In this document: positions 28,801-38,444 of the stretch, piece by piece
How the letters are laid out: each line of letters begins with the position of its first letter
How positions within the stretch are numbered: the stretch's first letter is position 1
From: Acidobacteriota bacterium
GTDB taxonomy: Bacteria; Acidobacteriota; Vicinamibacteria; Vicinamibacterales; JAKQTR01
DNA: 64,000 nucleotides
Reading direction: 5' to 3'
NCBI GenBank assembly: GCA_026393675.1
Contig: JAPKZQ010000016.1
Location: forward strand, 25,360 to 89,359
The notes under the pieces: generated by a model
What the model saw: only the letters and a program-made list of their open reading frames with translations
Told to the model about the DNA's origin: nothing
Databases searched by the model: none
Made by a program: the position numbers and the translations under genes

Positions 28801-29277
28801 GCTTCAACGCCGGTGCGAATCACGATTCGCGACTGGCAGGGCCCGGTCGGGCAGTGGGACAGCACGCTCAAAGAGCCGCGGCTCTTTCGGGAGAAGTACG
28901 TGCCGCCCATCACGCGTGGCCAGTCCTGGACGTTGGACGCGATCGCGGCGGATATGGTCGTCCGCTGGGACACGGCTACGGGAGCTGTGACGGGCCTCGA
29001 CCAAATCCGTCCGGGTTTCGTCAAACGCGACGAGATCGCGTGGGTCGGAGGGCATCGTCACGCGCCGAACGGCAACCAGCCGTACATTCCGACGTACCTG
29101 TTCGCGTACGCGATAGACCTTCCGGACGGTGCGCGCGACGTCACGCTGCCGAGCGACGGCCGCGTGCGACTGCTGGCGGCCACCGTCGCGCGGGTGCCCG
29201 CGGCAACTCGCCCGGCGGCACCACTCTATGCACGGGACCTGCCGGATCCCGCATCCGCCGGTCGCCAGAGGCCATGA
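25876..29277 (+). CDS. Exported GH38 alpha-mannosidase-like glycoside hydrolase
   Basis: About 1133 residues. ATG 25876 has a gaaggg Shine-Dalgarno; ATG 25912 (MTRHRLAATALVGLTLGLAS) gives a cleaner signal peptide and is a strong alternative. The frame upstream to 25759 is fossil sequence. GH38 landmarks are present: LDTQWNWT near the N-terminus, FLPDCFGFGFALP with the catalytic/metal Asp (about 166), STQKLTWGS, the THGVGCYTSQAALKRFNREN block and WHQFHDDLTGTS (about 371-382), followed by beta-rich C-terminal domains. The Zn-ligand His normally found in the first block (AHLD) is Tyr here (AYLD, Tyr about 53). It would remove alpha-mannosyl residues in the periplasm or outside. It is followed by a sugar-acid transporter, which suggests a glycan-use locus. 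Confidence 0.92.
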   Translation: MFPFLLMWHPLNMTRHRLAATALVGLTLGLASATTQEPGKASRPTLYVVANAYLDTQWNWTVQDTIRDFVPATFFDNFKLIEQYPHYVFNFEGAIHYMWFKEYYPEAWATLQKHVATGRWRLAGSWINAVDVNVPSPESLMRQALYGKRFFRREFDRTSQDVFLPDCFGFGFALPSVAAHSGLTAFSTQKLTWGSSVPIPFPIGRWRGVDGSTVVAALNPRDYVTRIRSDVSTDPKWSDDLTTVSTGRQIGLRYFGVGDIGGAPDPETVDWLEKAFANKDAKIEVRNTSADQLSRDLTDQEKAALPEYTGELTMKTHGVGCYTSQAALKRFNRENELLADAAERAAVAARVLTGLRYPAERLRDAWTRVLWHQFHDDLTGTSIPQAYGFSWNDELVSANQFAGVLESSTAAVGDLLDTRGTGVSLVVFNPIARARRDTVEATVYFRGPAPEAIRVADTVTGRDVPAQVLERRGSEARVLFVAEMPPVGYKVFDVTPATAAAPSSSLRITSQSLENARYTVKVDSNGDIASVFDKSAGRELLRAPVRLELRDDPSPDKPAWRILWTTVNAAPREYPIAPVVRIIERGPVRVALEITRKAAGSTFVQRVMLTDGGDRVDVENLVDWKSPNTLLKASFRFQASNPKATYDLGLGTIERGNNTPDHYEVPAQKWADLTDASGQFGVAVVNDSKYGWDKPADDVLRLTLLHTAKAKAYPYESANDLGHHRFVYAIAGHAGDWRAGQVPARAAALNQPLLPFQTTAHPGVLGRSISLLSIDSADGQVAVRAFKRAEDDEAIVVRLQEQYGRPGRVRVTLPAGEIVAAREINAAEEPVGSFPSSGRSISVDLKPYQPRTFALTLQPSASAIESDRATRRIAAPVAVSLDLPFNLDGVSTDSNRGDGDFDGKKQTLAAELLPRELELDGVRFRFGSVQNGAANVLVPNGQRLTLPRGPYNRLYVLAASVDGDLPATFTIGRASASTPVRITIRDWQGPVGQWDSTLKEPRLFREKYVPPITRGQSWTLDAIAADMVVRWDTATGAVTGLDQIRPGFVKRDEIAWVGGHRHAPNGNQPYIPTYLFAYAIDLPDGARDVTLPSDGRVRLLAATVARVPAATRPAAPLYARDLPDPASAGRQRP

Positions 29278-29364
29278 GACCGCGCGCCGACGTCGGACCC
29301 GTGGAATCCGACGTCAGCCGAATTCACCGTGCCGTCGGCAAGACGCGATGAAGCGGGCCAACGC

Positions 29365-30639
29365 ATGATCATCCGCGGACTGCGCTGGTGGATGGCCGGG
29401 CTCGTGTTCCTTGCCACGTTCATCAACTTCATCGACCGGCTCACGATCGCGGTACTGGCCCCGGTCATCATCGTGCAGCTCGGCCTGACGAACCTCGAAT
29501 TCGCGAGCATCAGCACGTGGTTTCTCGTCGCCTATACGGCGAGTCAGGGTCTGTCCGGGAGGATCTACGACCGCGTGGGAACCCGGCGCGGATTCACGAT
29601 GTCGATCGTGATCTGGTCGGCGGCGGCCATGGCGCACGCCTTTGCCAGCGGCCTCGCAAGCTTGAGCGCGTTGCGGTTCGTGTTGGGACTGGGGGAAGCG
29701 GGCAACTGGCCTGGGGCCGCGAAGGTCATCGCCGAGTGGTTTCCCGCCCGCCAACGCGCGTTCGCGATGGGCATCTTCAACAGCGGCGTGACCGTCGGCT
29801 CGATCGTCGCCCCGCCGCTCATCGTCTATCTGCAACTGCGGTTCGGATGGCAGACGACCTTTCTTGTGACGGGCGGCCTGGGCTTCGTCTGGCTGGCGTT
29901 GTGGCTGCTGTTCTACGACACGCCGGAGCGGCACACCGCCCTCTCGCGCGCAGAACTCGCAGTCATCCGCGAAGATCGTGGCCCATCCGCGGCCCAGGGA
30001 CGCGTCCGGTGGACATCGCTGCTCGCGCGCCGACAGGTGTGGGCGATTGTCGCGTCACGATTCATCACGGACCCGGTCTGGTGGCTCTACATCACCTGGC
30101 TTCCCTTGTACCTCGTTACGGTGCGCGGTTTCAGCCTGAAGCAGATCGGGTTGTTTGCGTGGCTGCCGTACGTGGCGGCCGATTTAGGGAGCCTGATCGG
30201 CGGGTGGCTCTCGGGGCATCTGATCGCACGCGGATGGACGGCCAATCGTGCGCGCAAGACCATCATCGCGATTGGCGCCGTGTTGATGATGGCCGGCATC
30301 CCCGCTGCGATGAGCGCGAGCGCCATGGCGGCGCTGGCCTTCATCAGCGTCGTGCTCTTCGGCTTCCAGGTATGGATCAACAACGTACAGACGATGCCGA
30401 GCGATTGCTTTCCGGAGAGCGTCGTGGCATCGGTGGCCGGTCTGGGCGGCGTCGGGGCGGGGTGCGGCGCGATTCTCTTCACGCTGACGACGGGGTTCGT
30501 CGTCGATCATCTCCACTCGTATACCCCGATTCTCGTCGTCGCCGGGCTGCTTCCTATTCTTGGCACGACGGTGCTCTTTGCCGTGGGAGGACCGATTCGC
30601 CGGATCCCCCTCGACCAGGAAGGGGATGTCCCCGCGTGA
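29365..30639 (+). CDS. MFS transporter, anion:cation symporter (hexuronate-like) family
   Basis: About 424 residues with 12 predicted membrane helices. The N-terminal helix carries FINFIDRLTIAVLAP, the usual ACS-family signature region, followed by RIYDRVGTRRGF (MFS A-motif), RFVLGLGEAGNWPGAAKVIA and EWFPARQRAFAMGIFNSG, typical of ExuT/GudP-like transporters of hexuronates, glucarate or related organic anions. A GTG at 29329 would add 12 polar residues; ATG 29365 is preferred. It lies 87 bp after the GH38 gene on the same strand and would import sugar acids or similar products. The substrate is not determinable from sequence. Confidence 0.9.
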   Translation: MIIRGLRWWMAGLVFLATFINFIDRLTIAVLAPVIIVQLGLTNLEFASISTWFLVAYTASQGLSGRIYDRVGTRRGFTMSIVIWSAAAMAHAFASGLASLSALRFVLGLGEAGNWPGAAKVIAEWFPARQRAFAMGIFNSGVTVGSIVAPPLIVYLQLRFGWQTTFLVTGGLGFVWLALWLLFYDTPERHTALSRAELAVIREDRGPSAAQGRVRWTSLLARRQVWAIVASRFITDPVWWLYITWLPLYLVTVRGFSLKQIGLFAWLPYVAADLGSLIGGWLSGHLIARGWTANRARKTIIAIGAVLMMAGIPAAMSASAMAALAFISVVLFGFQVWINNVQTMPSDCFPESVVASVAGLGGVGAGCGAILFTLTTGFVVDHLHSYTPILVVAGLLPILGTTVLFAVGGPIRRIPLDQEGDVPA

Positions 30640-30788
30640 TTCGACGACCTGGCACGGTGCTCTCGGATCTTGGCGCCTAGGTCGCGATCGGATATCACCG
30701 CAACGAGAACGGGGCGGACAACGCGCGCGCGGCAGTTGAGGCCTCGGGCGGGAAGGCGATTGCGATCCGCTGTCTGCGAGCCGGTGTC
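30636..30788 (+). pseudogene. Remnant of a short-chain dehydrogenase/reductase gene
   Basis: In the frame starting at GTG 30636, overlapping the MFS stop, the bases read a short piece ending LSDLGA, then an in-frame TAG (30678-30680), then VAIGYHRNENGADNARAA and a continuation ending GGKAIAIRC. This is the beta2-alpha-beta3 part of a ketoreductase-like SDR (ADLGAxVAIGYHRNE...GGxAIAIRCDV). The glycine-rich NAD(P) motif, YxxxK and the rest are missing. Similarity ends near 30773-30788. It therefore marks a deleted gene between the transporter and the aldolase. Confidence 0.7.
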
Positions 30789-30802
30789 ACCGAAAACCGG
30801 TT

Positions 30803-31621
30803 CTACTTGCGCATGGCCTTCACGGTGTCGGTGAGTGCCCGCTGCAGCAGCGCGTAGTCCCAGCCGACGCTGAGCATCCGGTAGCCGGCCGCAATCTTCG
30901 CCTGCACGTCGGCTGGCGTCACGTCAATCGCCGCCACGACCTTCCGATCGAGGCACATCTTGAGGATGCGCGCCGCATCCGCTTCCGGGATGTGCACGCA
31001 CTCCACCGCGCTCACGCCGGGCGTCTCGACGATCTCCTTCGCGTTGCGCACGCCGTTCTCCGTCTCGATCATTGCAACGACGAGTAGTTCGCCTTTGGGA
31101 TTCAGTGGCCACACGTCGCGCCGCTCGCGTGGGATATTCAGGCCGGCCAGGGCGGACGTTTCGGCGTTGCGGACAGCCGAAATCGCGCGTTCGAGGTCGG
31201 CGCGGCTCTCGACGAACGGAATCCACACGCCCATCGCCGGTCCGACCTTCAGCGACTCGGCAATCTCGTAGCGCGGGTCCCACGTGGCCCGATTGGCGAG
31301 TTTCACGAGCACCACCGGCGCGCTCCTGGCGTCGGTCCGGAAACGAAGGCTGAAGTCCTGCACGCCGAGCAGGAAGCCCCTGAGGGCTGCGAAGTCGTAC
31401 ACCTCATGCTCGATGTCCGCCACGATATAGTCCGCGTCCGACGTGGCCAGCACCTTTGTGATGCGCGGAGCGGCGGTCGCGGCCGTCCAGACTCCGATGG
31501 CCGGCTTGCCGGCCTCGAGCAACGAGATCAAGCGGTTGGCGCGCTCCTGGGCCACGGCATCAGGCGCGAAAAGCGCAGCAACAATCACGGCAATCGTCCA
31601 CGGACAGAGTCGGCGAATCAT
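30803..31621 (-). CDS. Exported HpcH/HpaI aldolase-like protein
   Basis: 272 residues from ATG at 31621, with aggag (plus-strand ctcct, 31630-31634) at good spacing; a longer frame up to 31735 is rejected. It has a signal peptide (WTIAVIVAALFAPDAVAQ). The body is a class II HpcH/HpaI TIM barrel: LLEAGKPAIGVW, VADIEHEVYD (catalytic region), VVLVKLANR, GVWIPFVES and the metal-binding Glu in AMIETENGV. The usual substrate loop (GPADL) and the second metal Asp are replaced (SAVECVHIPEADAARI), so it may not be a standard pyruvate aldolase. A signal peptide is unusual for this otherwise cytoplasmic family, though I believe exported relatives occur in Acidobacteriota. It is convergent with the transporter gene. 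Confidence 0.85.
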   Translation of the reverse strand: MIRRLCPWTIAVIVAALFAPDAVAQERANRLISLLEAGKPAIGVWTAATAAPRITKVLATSDADYIVADIEHEVYDFAALRGFLLGVQDFSLRFRTDARSAPVVLVKLANRATWDPRYEIAESLKVGPAMGVWIPFVESRADLERAISAVRNAETSALAGLNIPRERRDVWPLNPKGELLVVAMIETENGVRNAKEIVETPGVSAVECVHIPEADAARILKMCLDRKVVAAIDVTPADVQAKIAAGYRMLSVGWDYALLQRALTDTVKAMRK

Positions 31622-31822
31622 CAGCAATGCTCCTTTCGGCATCCTCTCAGCCAGCCTTTCGAACCACCGCAAGATCCTCGCGAAGCCGTTCGTCACGGAT
31701 TCGCATGAGGATATCGCAGTCGTGCCACGCCGCACGGGAGCCCCCTCCCGGGAGACCGGCGCCCACCAATGAGAGGCGTACCTCGCTCAGGCCGCGCGCA
31801 GGTCGGTTGGAGCCGCTGACCG

Positions 31823-34006
31823 TCACTGACCGGGATGGTACTGCCGCTCGATGTGGCCCTCCAGTTGCGGGCGGTAGAAGTACACGTCCCTCAGTTCGCC
31901 CGTGCTGTACCGCTTGGCCTGATCGTTGAAGTGAGGAGACGAGGGATCGCCGTTCTGCCCGCCGGCCGAGACGGCCTTGGCCCTGACGCGGTCGCCGAAC
32001 TCAACCACGGCCACGAAGCTGTTCCCGCTCGTCCCGTACATTTTCTTGGTCCCCTTGTACGTCCGCGCGCCGAATGACGCCAGCGAGCCCCACCGAGAGG
32101 ACGTGAAGCCGACCGGGATGCTCGGCCCCGTGTCGCTAAACGGCTGGACAATGTCCGCAGTGAGACGCTGGAAGCGATTGATGTCACCCCACGGAGTCTT
32201 CCAGCTCCCGAAGTCACTCGCGAGCTTGTCCGACGCCGCCGACAGCGCCTGAAGCAACTGCGCCGGCGTTGCCTGGTTGGCGACGTAGTTGTCGACGGAG
32301 ACTCCCGCCTTCCGGGCAGCATCGCCGACGCGCCGCCCGATCTCCTCTCCCCAGTACACGGCGAGCGACGTGGGGACCGACGCTACGGACCACCTGAGGT
32401 CCCATCCCCGCAGGACCGCAATCTGATCGGACAACTTCTCCTTGAGTGGGTCGGCGGCGGGGCTCTGGTCCCAGGCCTTGAGGAGAGCCGGGATCTGATC
32501 CTGAAACGCCGGAAGGTAGCTGTCGAAGGCGGCCGCGATGAGGGAGTCCAACGTGAAGTCCTTCTTCTTGTCGAGAACCCGGAGGGCATGCATGCCCCTC
32601 GGACTCTCCTCAGTGCCGCGATCCACATAGGCGGGGTAGTCCGTCTTCTTCGGGCTGTTCGGGCCGGCTGCGGACCACGGCCAGTTGTTGGTGTTATAGA
32701 GCCACCCATTCGCGGGATTCAGCAAGCCGGGAGTCTCGTCCACGGAATGCACCCCGTTCCACTCCGTCGCCGGATCGCTGCCATCCACCGGTTTGGCCCA
32801 GTCGAATCTGGTGTCGCGCTTCGGAATGAAGTTGGCGTGGAAGTAGGCGATGACACCGTCCGCGTCGGCGTAAATCGTGTTGTTCGACGAGTTGGTGTGC
32901 AGCTCCATCGTCTGGCGGAACGCCTTGTAGCTGGTCGCCTTGGTCCGGGCGAACGACTGCGTCAGCGCCTTCAGCGGCTCCTGCATCAGCCTGATGCTCA
33001 CCCACTTGCCACCGGCATCGCGGACGATGGGTCCGTGATGGCTGCGGTAGATCGTGAATTCCCTCTTGGCCATCCCGGTGCCGGTCTTGTACAGCACCGT
33101 GATCGTGCTCGCCTTCAGCGGACGCTCTTCGGTGCCGTACTTGTAGTAGAAGCCGTCACCTTTCTTCACCACCGATTCCAGGTATTCGTCGATATTGTCC
33201 ACGCCGCTCGAGGTGTGCATCCACCCCGCGCGCTGGTTGAACCCCTGGTAGATGAAGAACTGACCCCACGTCAGGGCGCCGTAGGCGTTCAGACCTTCGT
33301 CGCTGACCATCTGCGCCTCGGCCCTGAAGAAGAAGGATGTGTGGGGATTGATCAGCAGAAGGGCGTGGTGGGCGGTGGTGTTCGACGGCGCGATGGCGAT
33401 GCCGTTGGATCCGGTGGGCTCCGCGAATTGTGGAACGACCTCGGCTGACGTGTCTCGCCGAACCGCCTTCTGATCCTTACCGTAGAAGGCCTCGAGTTGA
33501 GTCAGGTTGATCCTCTCGATGTCTCCGCCGATGCTGCCCTCGCTGAAGGTGAGCGCCATCCACGGCTCGAATCGTTTGATCACGCGGGGCGTCGCGTTGA
33601 GGTGCGTGTGGAGGTAGTAATTCAAGCCGTCGGCGTACGCGTTCATCAGCGCCTTCAACCACTCCGGGGCCTTCTGGTACTGCGCCTTCATGTCGTCCGG
33701 GTCGATGAAGATCTTCATGCGGAGGTCGCGGTACACCTGGGCCTCGCCCTCGGCTTCCGCCAGGCGCCCGATGGAGTTGAGGTAGTTGGTCTCCACTCGG
33801 TTGAAGTCGTCCTCGGCCTGGGCGTACATCACCCCGAACACGGCATCGGCATCCGTCTTTCCGTAGACGTGGGGAATCCCCCAATCGTCTCGGATGATCG
33901 TGACGTTCCGGGCCTGCTTCTCCCAGGCGGCGACGTCCTGGTCGGGGGATGCCTGCGAGGCGAACGATACGCATACCGCAGCGAGGATGAGAACAAGCTT
34001 CTTCAT
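31823..34006 (-). CDS. Penicillin-acylase-family Ntn hydrolase
   Basis: 727 residues from ATG 34006, with signal peptide MKKLVLILAAVCVSFASQA. Family landmarks: VTIIRDDWGIPHVYG near the N-terminus, an alpha chain to about residue 199, and the autocatalytic nucleophile in TGSNGIAIAP (Ser about 200). INPHTSFFF and QGFNQRAGWMHTSSGVDNID follow, with a C-terminal KMYGTSGNSFVAVVEF. Members such as penicillin G acylase, AHL acylase PvdQ and aculeacin acylase mature by self-cleavage and hydrolyse amide bonds in the periplasm. The substrate is unknown; AHL or lipopeptide deacylation is possible. The open frame extends 31 residues further upstream, but this extension lacks signal-peptide character. Confidence 0.93.
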   Translation of the reverse strand: MKKLVLILAAVCVSFASQASPDQDVAAWEKQARNVTIIRDDWGIPHVYGKTDADAVFGVMYAQAEDDFNRVETNYLNSIGRLAEAEGEAQVYRDLRMKIFIDPDDMKAQYQKAPEWLKALMNAYADGLNYYLHTHLNATPRVIKRFEPWMALTFSEGSIGGDIERINLTQLEAFYGKDQKAVRRDTSAEVVPQFAEPTGSNGIAIAPSNTTAHHALLLINPHTSFFFRAEAQMVSDEGLNAYGALTWGQFFIYQGFNQRAGWMHTSSGVDNIDEYLESVVKKGDGFYYKYGTEERPLKASTITVLYKTGTGMAKREFTIYRSHHGPIVRDAGGKWVSIRLMQEPLKALTQSFARTKATSYKAFRQTMELHTNSSNNTIYADADGVIAYFHANFIPKRDTRFDWAKPVDGSDPATEWNGVHSVDETPGLLNPANGWLYNTNNWPWSAAGPNSPKKTDYPAYVDRGTEESPRGMHALRVLDKKKDFTLDSLIAAAFDSYLPAFQDQIPALLKAWDQSPAADPLKEKLSDQIAVLRGWDLRWSVASVPTSLAVYWGEEIGRRVGDAARKAGVSVDNYVANQATPAQLLQALSAASDKLASDFGSWKTPWGDINRFQRLTADIVQPFSDTGPSIPVGFTSSRWGSLASFGARTYKGTKKMYGTSGNSFVAVVEFGDRVRAKAVSAGGQNGDPSSPHFNDQAKRYSTGELRDVYFYRPQLEGHIERQYHPGQ

Positions 34007-34103
34007 GGCTTCTTGGTTTCCTCTTCGATTGCCGCGAAATCGGTCTCCACTTCGGTGCGCGCTGGGCATCGTGGCCGTCGGCGCGGACATTGTAGCCAAA
34101 ATC

Positions 34104-36392
<2,289 letters not shown>

Positions 36393-36559
36393 TCACTTGA
36401 TGGCGGGCGCACTCGAGCGCGGGGGGGCGACAGGCGCAAGCGGCCGAGCACCTAATGTAGCACGAGGACGACGCGGCCCCGAGGTCCCCCTGCGGCGCGG
36501 CGACCGCGAAAGACGGACAGGATGGCCTTGTCTTCGGGTCGCTTGCAGCAGTTGCAGGC

Positions 36560-36757
36560 TCAAGCCTTCATCCAGAAGACCGCATACGACACGAAGATGA
36601 CCACGTCCGGTACGAAGTGGATGAACCACGCCCACGCAAAGCCTCTCGTCTCCACGATGCTCTTCCCCAGGAGCCACGCCAGGAATCCGGTCATCCAGGC
36701 GATGCCTCCCGACTTCTCTGTCGCCGTCCACGCAATGGTGGGAAGCCGCGATGGGGG
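36560..36757 (-). pseudogene. C-terminal remnant of a CPBP-family membrane protease
   Basis: On the minus strand an open stretch of 65 codons ends at TGA (36560-36562) and reads GIAWMTGFLAWLLGKS, then TRGFAWAWFIHFVPDVVIF and SYAVFWMKA. This is the last two helices of a CPBP (CAAX/bacteriocin-processing) glutamic intramembrane protease, including the conserved FIHFxxD helix. The frame is closed by a stop just upstream (36758-36760), and no preceding helices with the EExxxR motif are found. It is the only gene-like signal in the 630 bp between the isocitrate dehydrogenase start and the SagB-like gene; the rest of that gap shows nothing I can support. Confidence 0.6.
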
Positions 36758-36971
36758 TCACTATTTTGGCCCATGCTACGCGGCCTTGATACCGGCTGCA
36801 AGTGTCCGGACGCGCCAGCTTCCAGACGAGCCACCCGCAGGATCCTGTCCGGGTCGGCGAGGGCCACCGTGCCGGCGCTCGACTCGCCGGCCACTGACGA
36901 GGTGCAAAATCCGTGACGGCTGGACTCGGGGGAGGCGCGGGCGCAGAATGGGCGCTGAAGGAGGATCCATC

Positions 36972-37628
36972 ATGCCTCGACGATCGTTGATACCCGTTGG
37001 ACTCATTGCCATCATGCTGCTCGTCGCCACGGACTCTGGGATCGCGCAGGATCTCGCCCCCATCACCTTGCCGGCCCCCGTCATCAGTGGCGGGAAGCCG
37101 TTGATGCAGGCGCTCAAGGACCGCGCGTCGGCGCGCGAGTTCAGCCCTGACAAGTTGCCCGTGCAGACCCTCTCCAACCTCCTGTGGGCGGCATGGGGGA
37201 TCAACCGGCCGGACGGCCGGCGGACGGCGCCCTCGGCCAGCAACAAGCAGGAGATCGAGATCTACGTCACACTGCCTGAGGGGGCATTCGTCTGGGATGC
37301 CAAAGCCAACACGCTCAATCCCGTCGCGGCCGCTGACCTGAGAGCCGCGACAGGGACGCAGCCGTTTCCCGCCACGGCGCCGGTCAACCTCGTCTACGTT
37401 GCCGACATGGCGAAGGCCGGGCGCCCGTCCGCCGACCCGCAGCAGATGCTGAATATCGGCGCCGACGTGGGATTCATCTCCGAGAACGTCTACCTGTTTT
37501 GCGCGTCGGCGGGGCTGGCCACCGTGGTTCGCGCCTCCGTGCCGAAGGAGACACTGGCGAAGGCGTTGAAGCTGCGCGACACCCAGGTGATCGTGCTGGC
37601 GCAGACGGTTGGGCTGCCGAAGAAGTAG
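36972..37628 (+). CDS. Exported SagB/nitroreductase-like protein
   Basis: 218 residues from ATG 36972 with gaaggagga just upstream. A signal peptide (LIPVGLIAIMLLVATDSGIAQ) precedes a nitroreductase/SagB-type FMN-binding domain: LMQALKDRASAREFSPDKLP at the usual N-terminal RxSxRxF position, LSNLLWAAWGINRPDGRRTAPSA, the glycine- and serine-containing centre (FISENVYLFCASAGLATVVR) and an end VIVLAQTVGLPKK. Nitroreductases reduce nitro groups, quinones or, in SagB, oxidise azolines using FMN. Export of such a flavoprotein is unusual but recurs in this family. The substrate is unknown, and no leader-peptide or SagC/D partner is nearby. Confidence 0.88.
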   Translation: MPRRSLIPVGLIAIMLLVATDSGIAQDLAPITLPAPVISGGKPLMQALKDRASAREFSPDKLPVQTLSNLLWAAWGINRPDGRRTAPSASNKQEIEIYVTLPEGAFVWDAKANTLNPVAAADLRAATGTQPFPATAPVNLVYVADMAKAGRPSADPQQMLNIGADVGFISENVYLFCASAGLATVVRASVPKETLAKALKLRDTQVIVLAQTVGLPKK

Positions 37629-37735
37629 CGCGACAGACTTCGGCCCGCGAACAATGTCCAGCCCGGTTTCGCGCGCCAGACCCGCGCCTGGGCCGCGGTG
37701 CAACAACGTCTCCGGCACTCCGGTACAATGGAGGG

Positions 37736-38311
37736 ATGGCTGCACTGATTGAAGCAATCGACATCAAGCGCAAGATGTTCTTCGAGCTCGACGACACGCC
37801 CTATCACTGCCTCGATGTCGAAGTGTCGACGCCCACCGCCCGAGGCGGTCAGACGTTGGTCCGGCTCAAGATGCGCAACCTGAAGACGCGGGCGGTGTTC
37901 GACAAGACGTTCAAGGCCTCCGACAAGTTCAAGGAGCCGGACCTGACCGAGGTGCCCGCCAGCTACCTCTACAGTGACAGCGATGCCTCGTACTTCATGG
38001 ACCAGGAAAGTTTCGAGACGCTCGCCCTGCGCGGCGAGATGCTGGGCGATGCCAAGGGCTTCCTGGTCGACGGTCTGGTCGTGCAGGTGCTCATGTTCAA
38101 CGGCAACGTCATCGGCGTGCAGATGCCACAGCAGGTTGAGCTGACCATCACCTATACCGAACCAGGCATCCGCGGCGACACGGCCAGCGGCAACGTCACC
38201 AAGCCCGCGACGCTCGAAACCGGCATCGAGATCCGGGTTCCCCTCTTCATCAAGGAAGGCGAGAAGGTGAAGGTCAACACCGAGACCCGCGAGTTCATGG
38301 GCCGGGCCTGA
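37736..38311 (+). CDS. yeiP: Elongation factor P-like protein (YeiP/EfpL type)
   Basis: 191 residues with the three beta-barrel domains of EF-P (KOW-like N-domain, central domain FMDQESFETLAL, C-terminal OB domain TASGNVTKPATLETG). The ATG is at 37736 with gaggg upstream. The tip loop of domain I, which in standard EF-P carries a modifiable Lys in a PGKG context, reads TPTARGGQT. This matches the SPTARGAAT loop of E. coli YeiP/EfpL and not EF-P, and the C-terminal EFMGRA end also matches YeiP (YMGRA). The factor would relieve ribosome stalling at proline-rich or related motifs. It could still be the organism's only EF-P. Confidence 0.85.
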   Translation: MAALIEAIDIKRKMFFELDDTPYHCLDVEVSTPTARGGQTLVRLKMRNLKTRAVFDKTFKASDKFKEPDLTEVPASYLYSDSDASYFMDQESFETLALRGEMLGDAKGFLVDGLVVQVLMFNGNVIGVQMPQQVELTITYTEPGIRGDTASGNVTKPATLETGIEIRVPLFIKEGEKVKVNTETREFMGRA

Positions 38312-38444
38312 GCATCGTGCCCGCGCGGGCGCACATCCTACGGGCCGGAGGGGTCGGTTGCCTCTATCGCGGGGAAACCCCAGCCGCGAACGAAACGTCT
38401 AATACTAGTAGAAGAACGTGTGGGGAGGCCACGGAGGCAGCGTG

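Noticed and set aside
36522..36971. 150-codon upstream extension of the SagB-like gene
   Set aside because: Translation looks random, the CPBP remnant lies on the other strand here, and the start at 36972 has a strong Shine-Dalgarno and signal peptide.
36393..37757. 454-codon minus-strand frame spanning the SagB-like gene
   Set aside because: Antisense to a well-supported plus-strand gene with signal peptide and Shine-Dalgarno; no similarity to known proteins.
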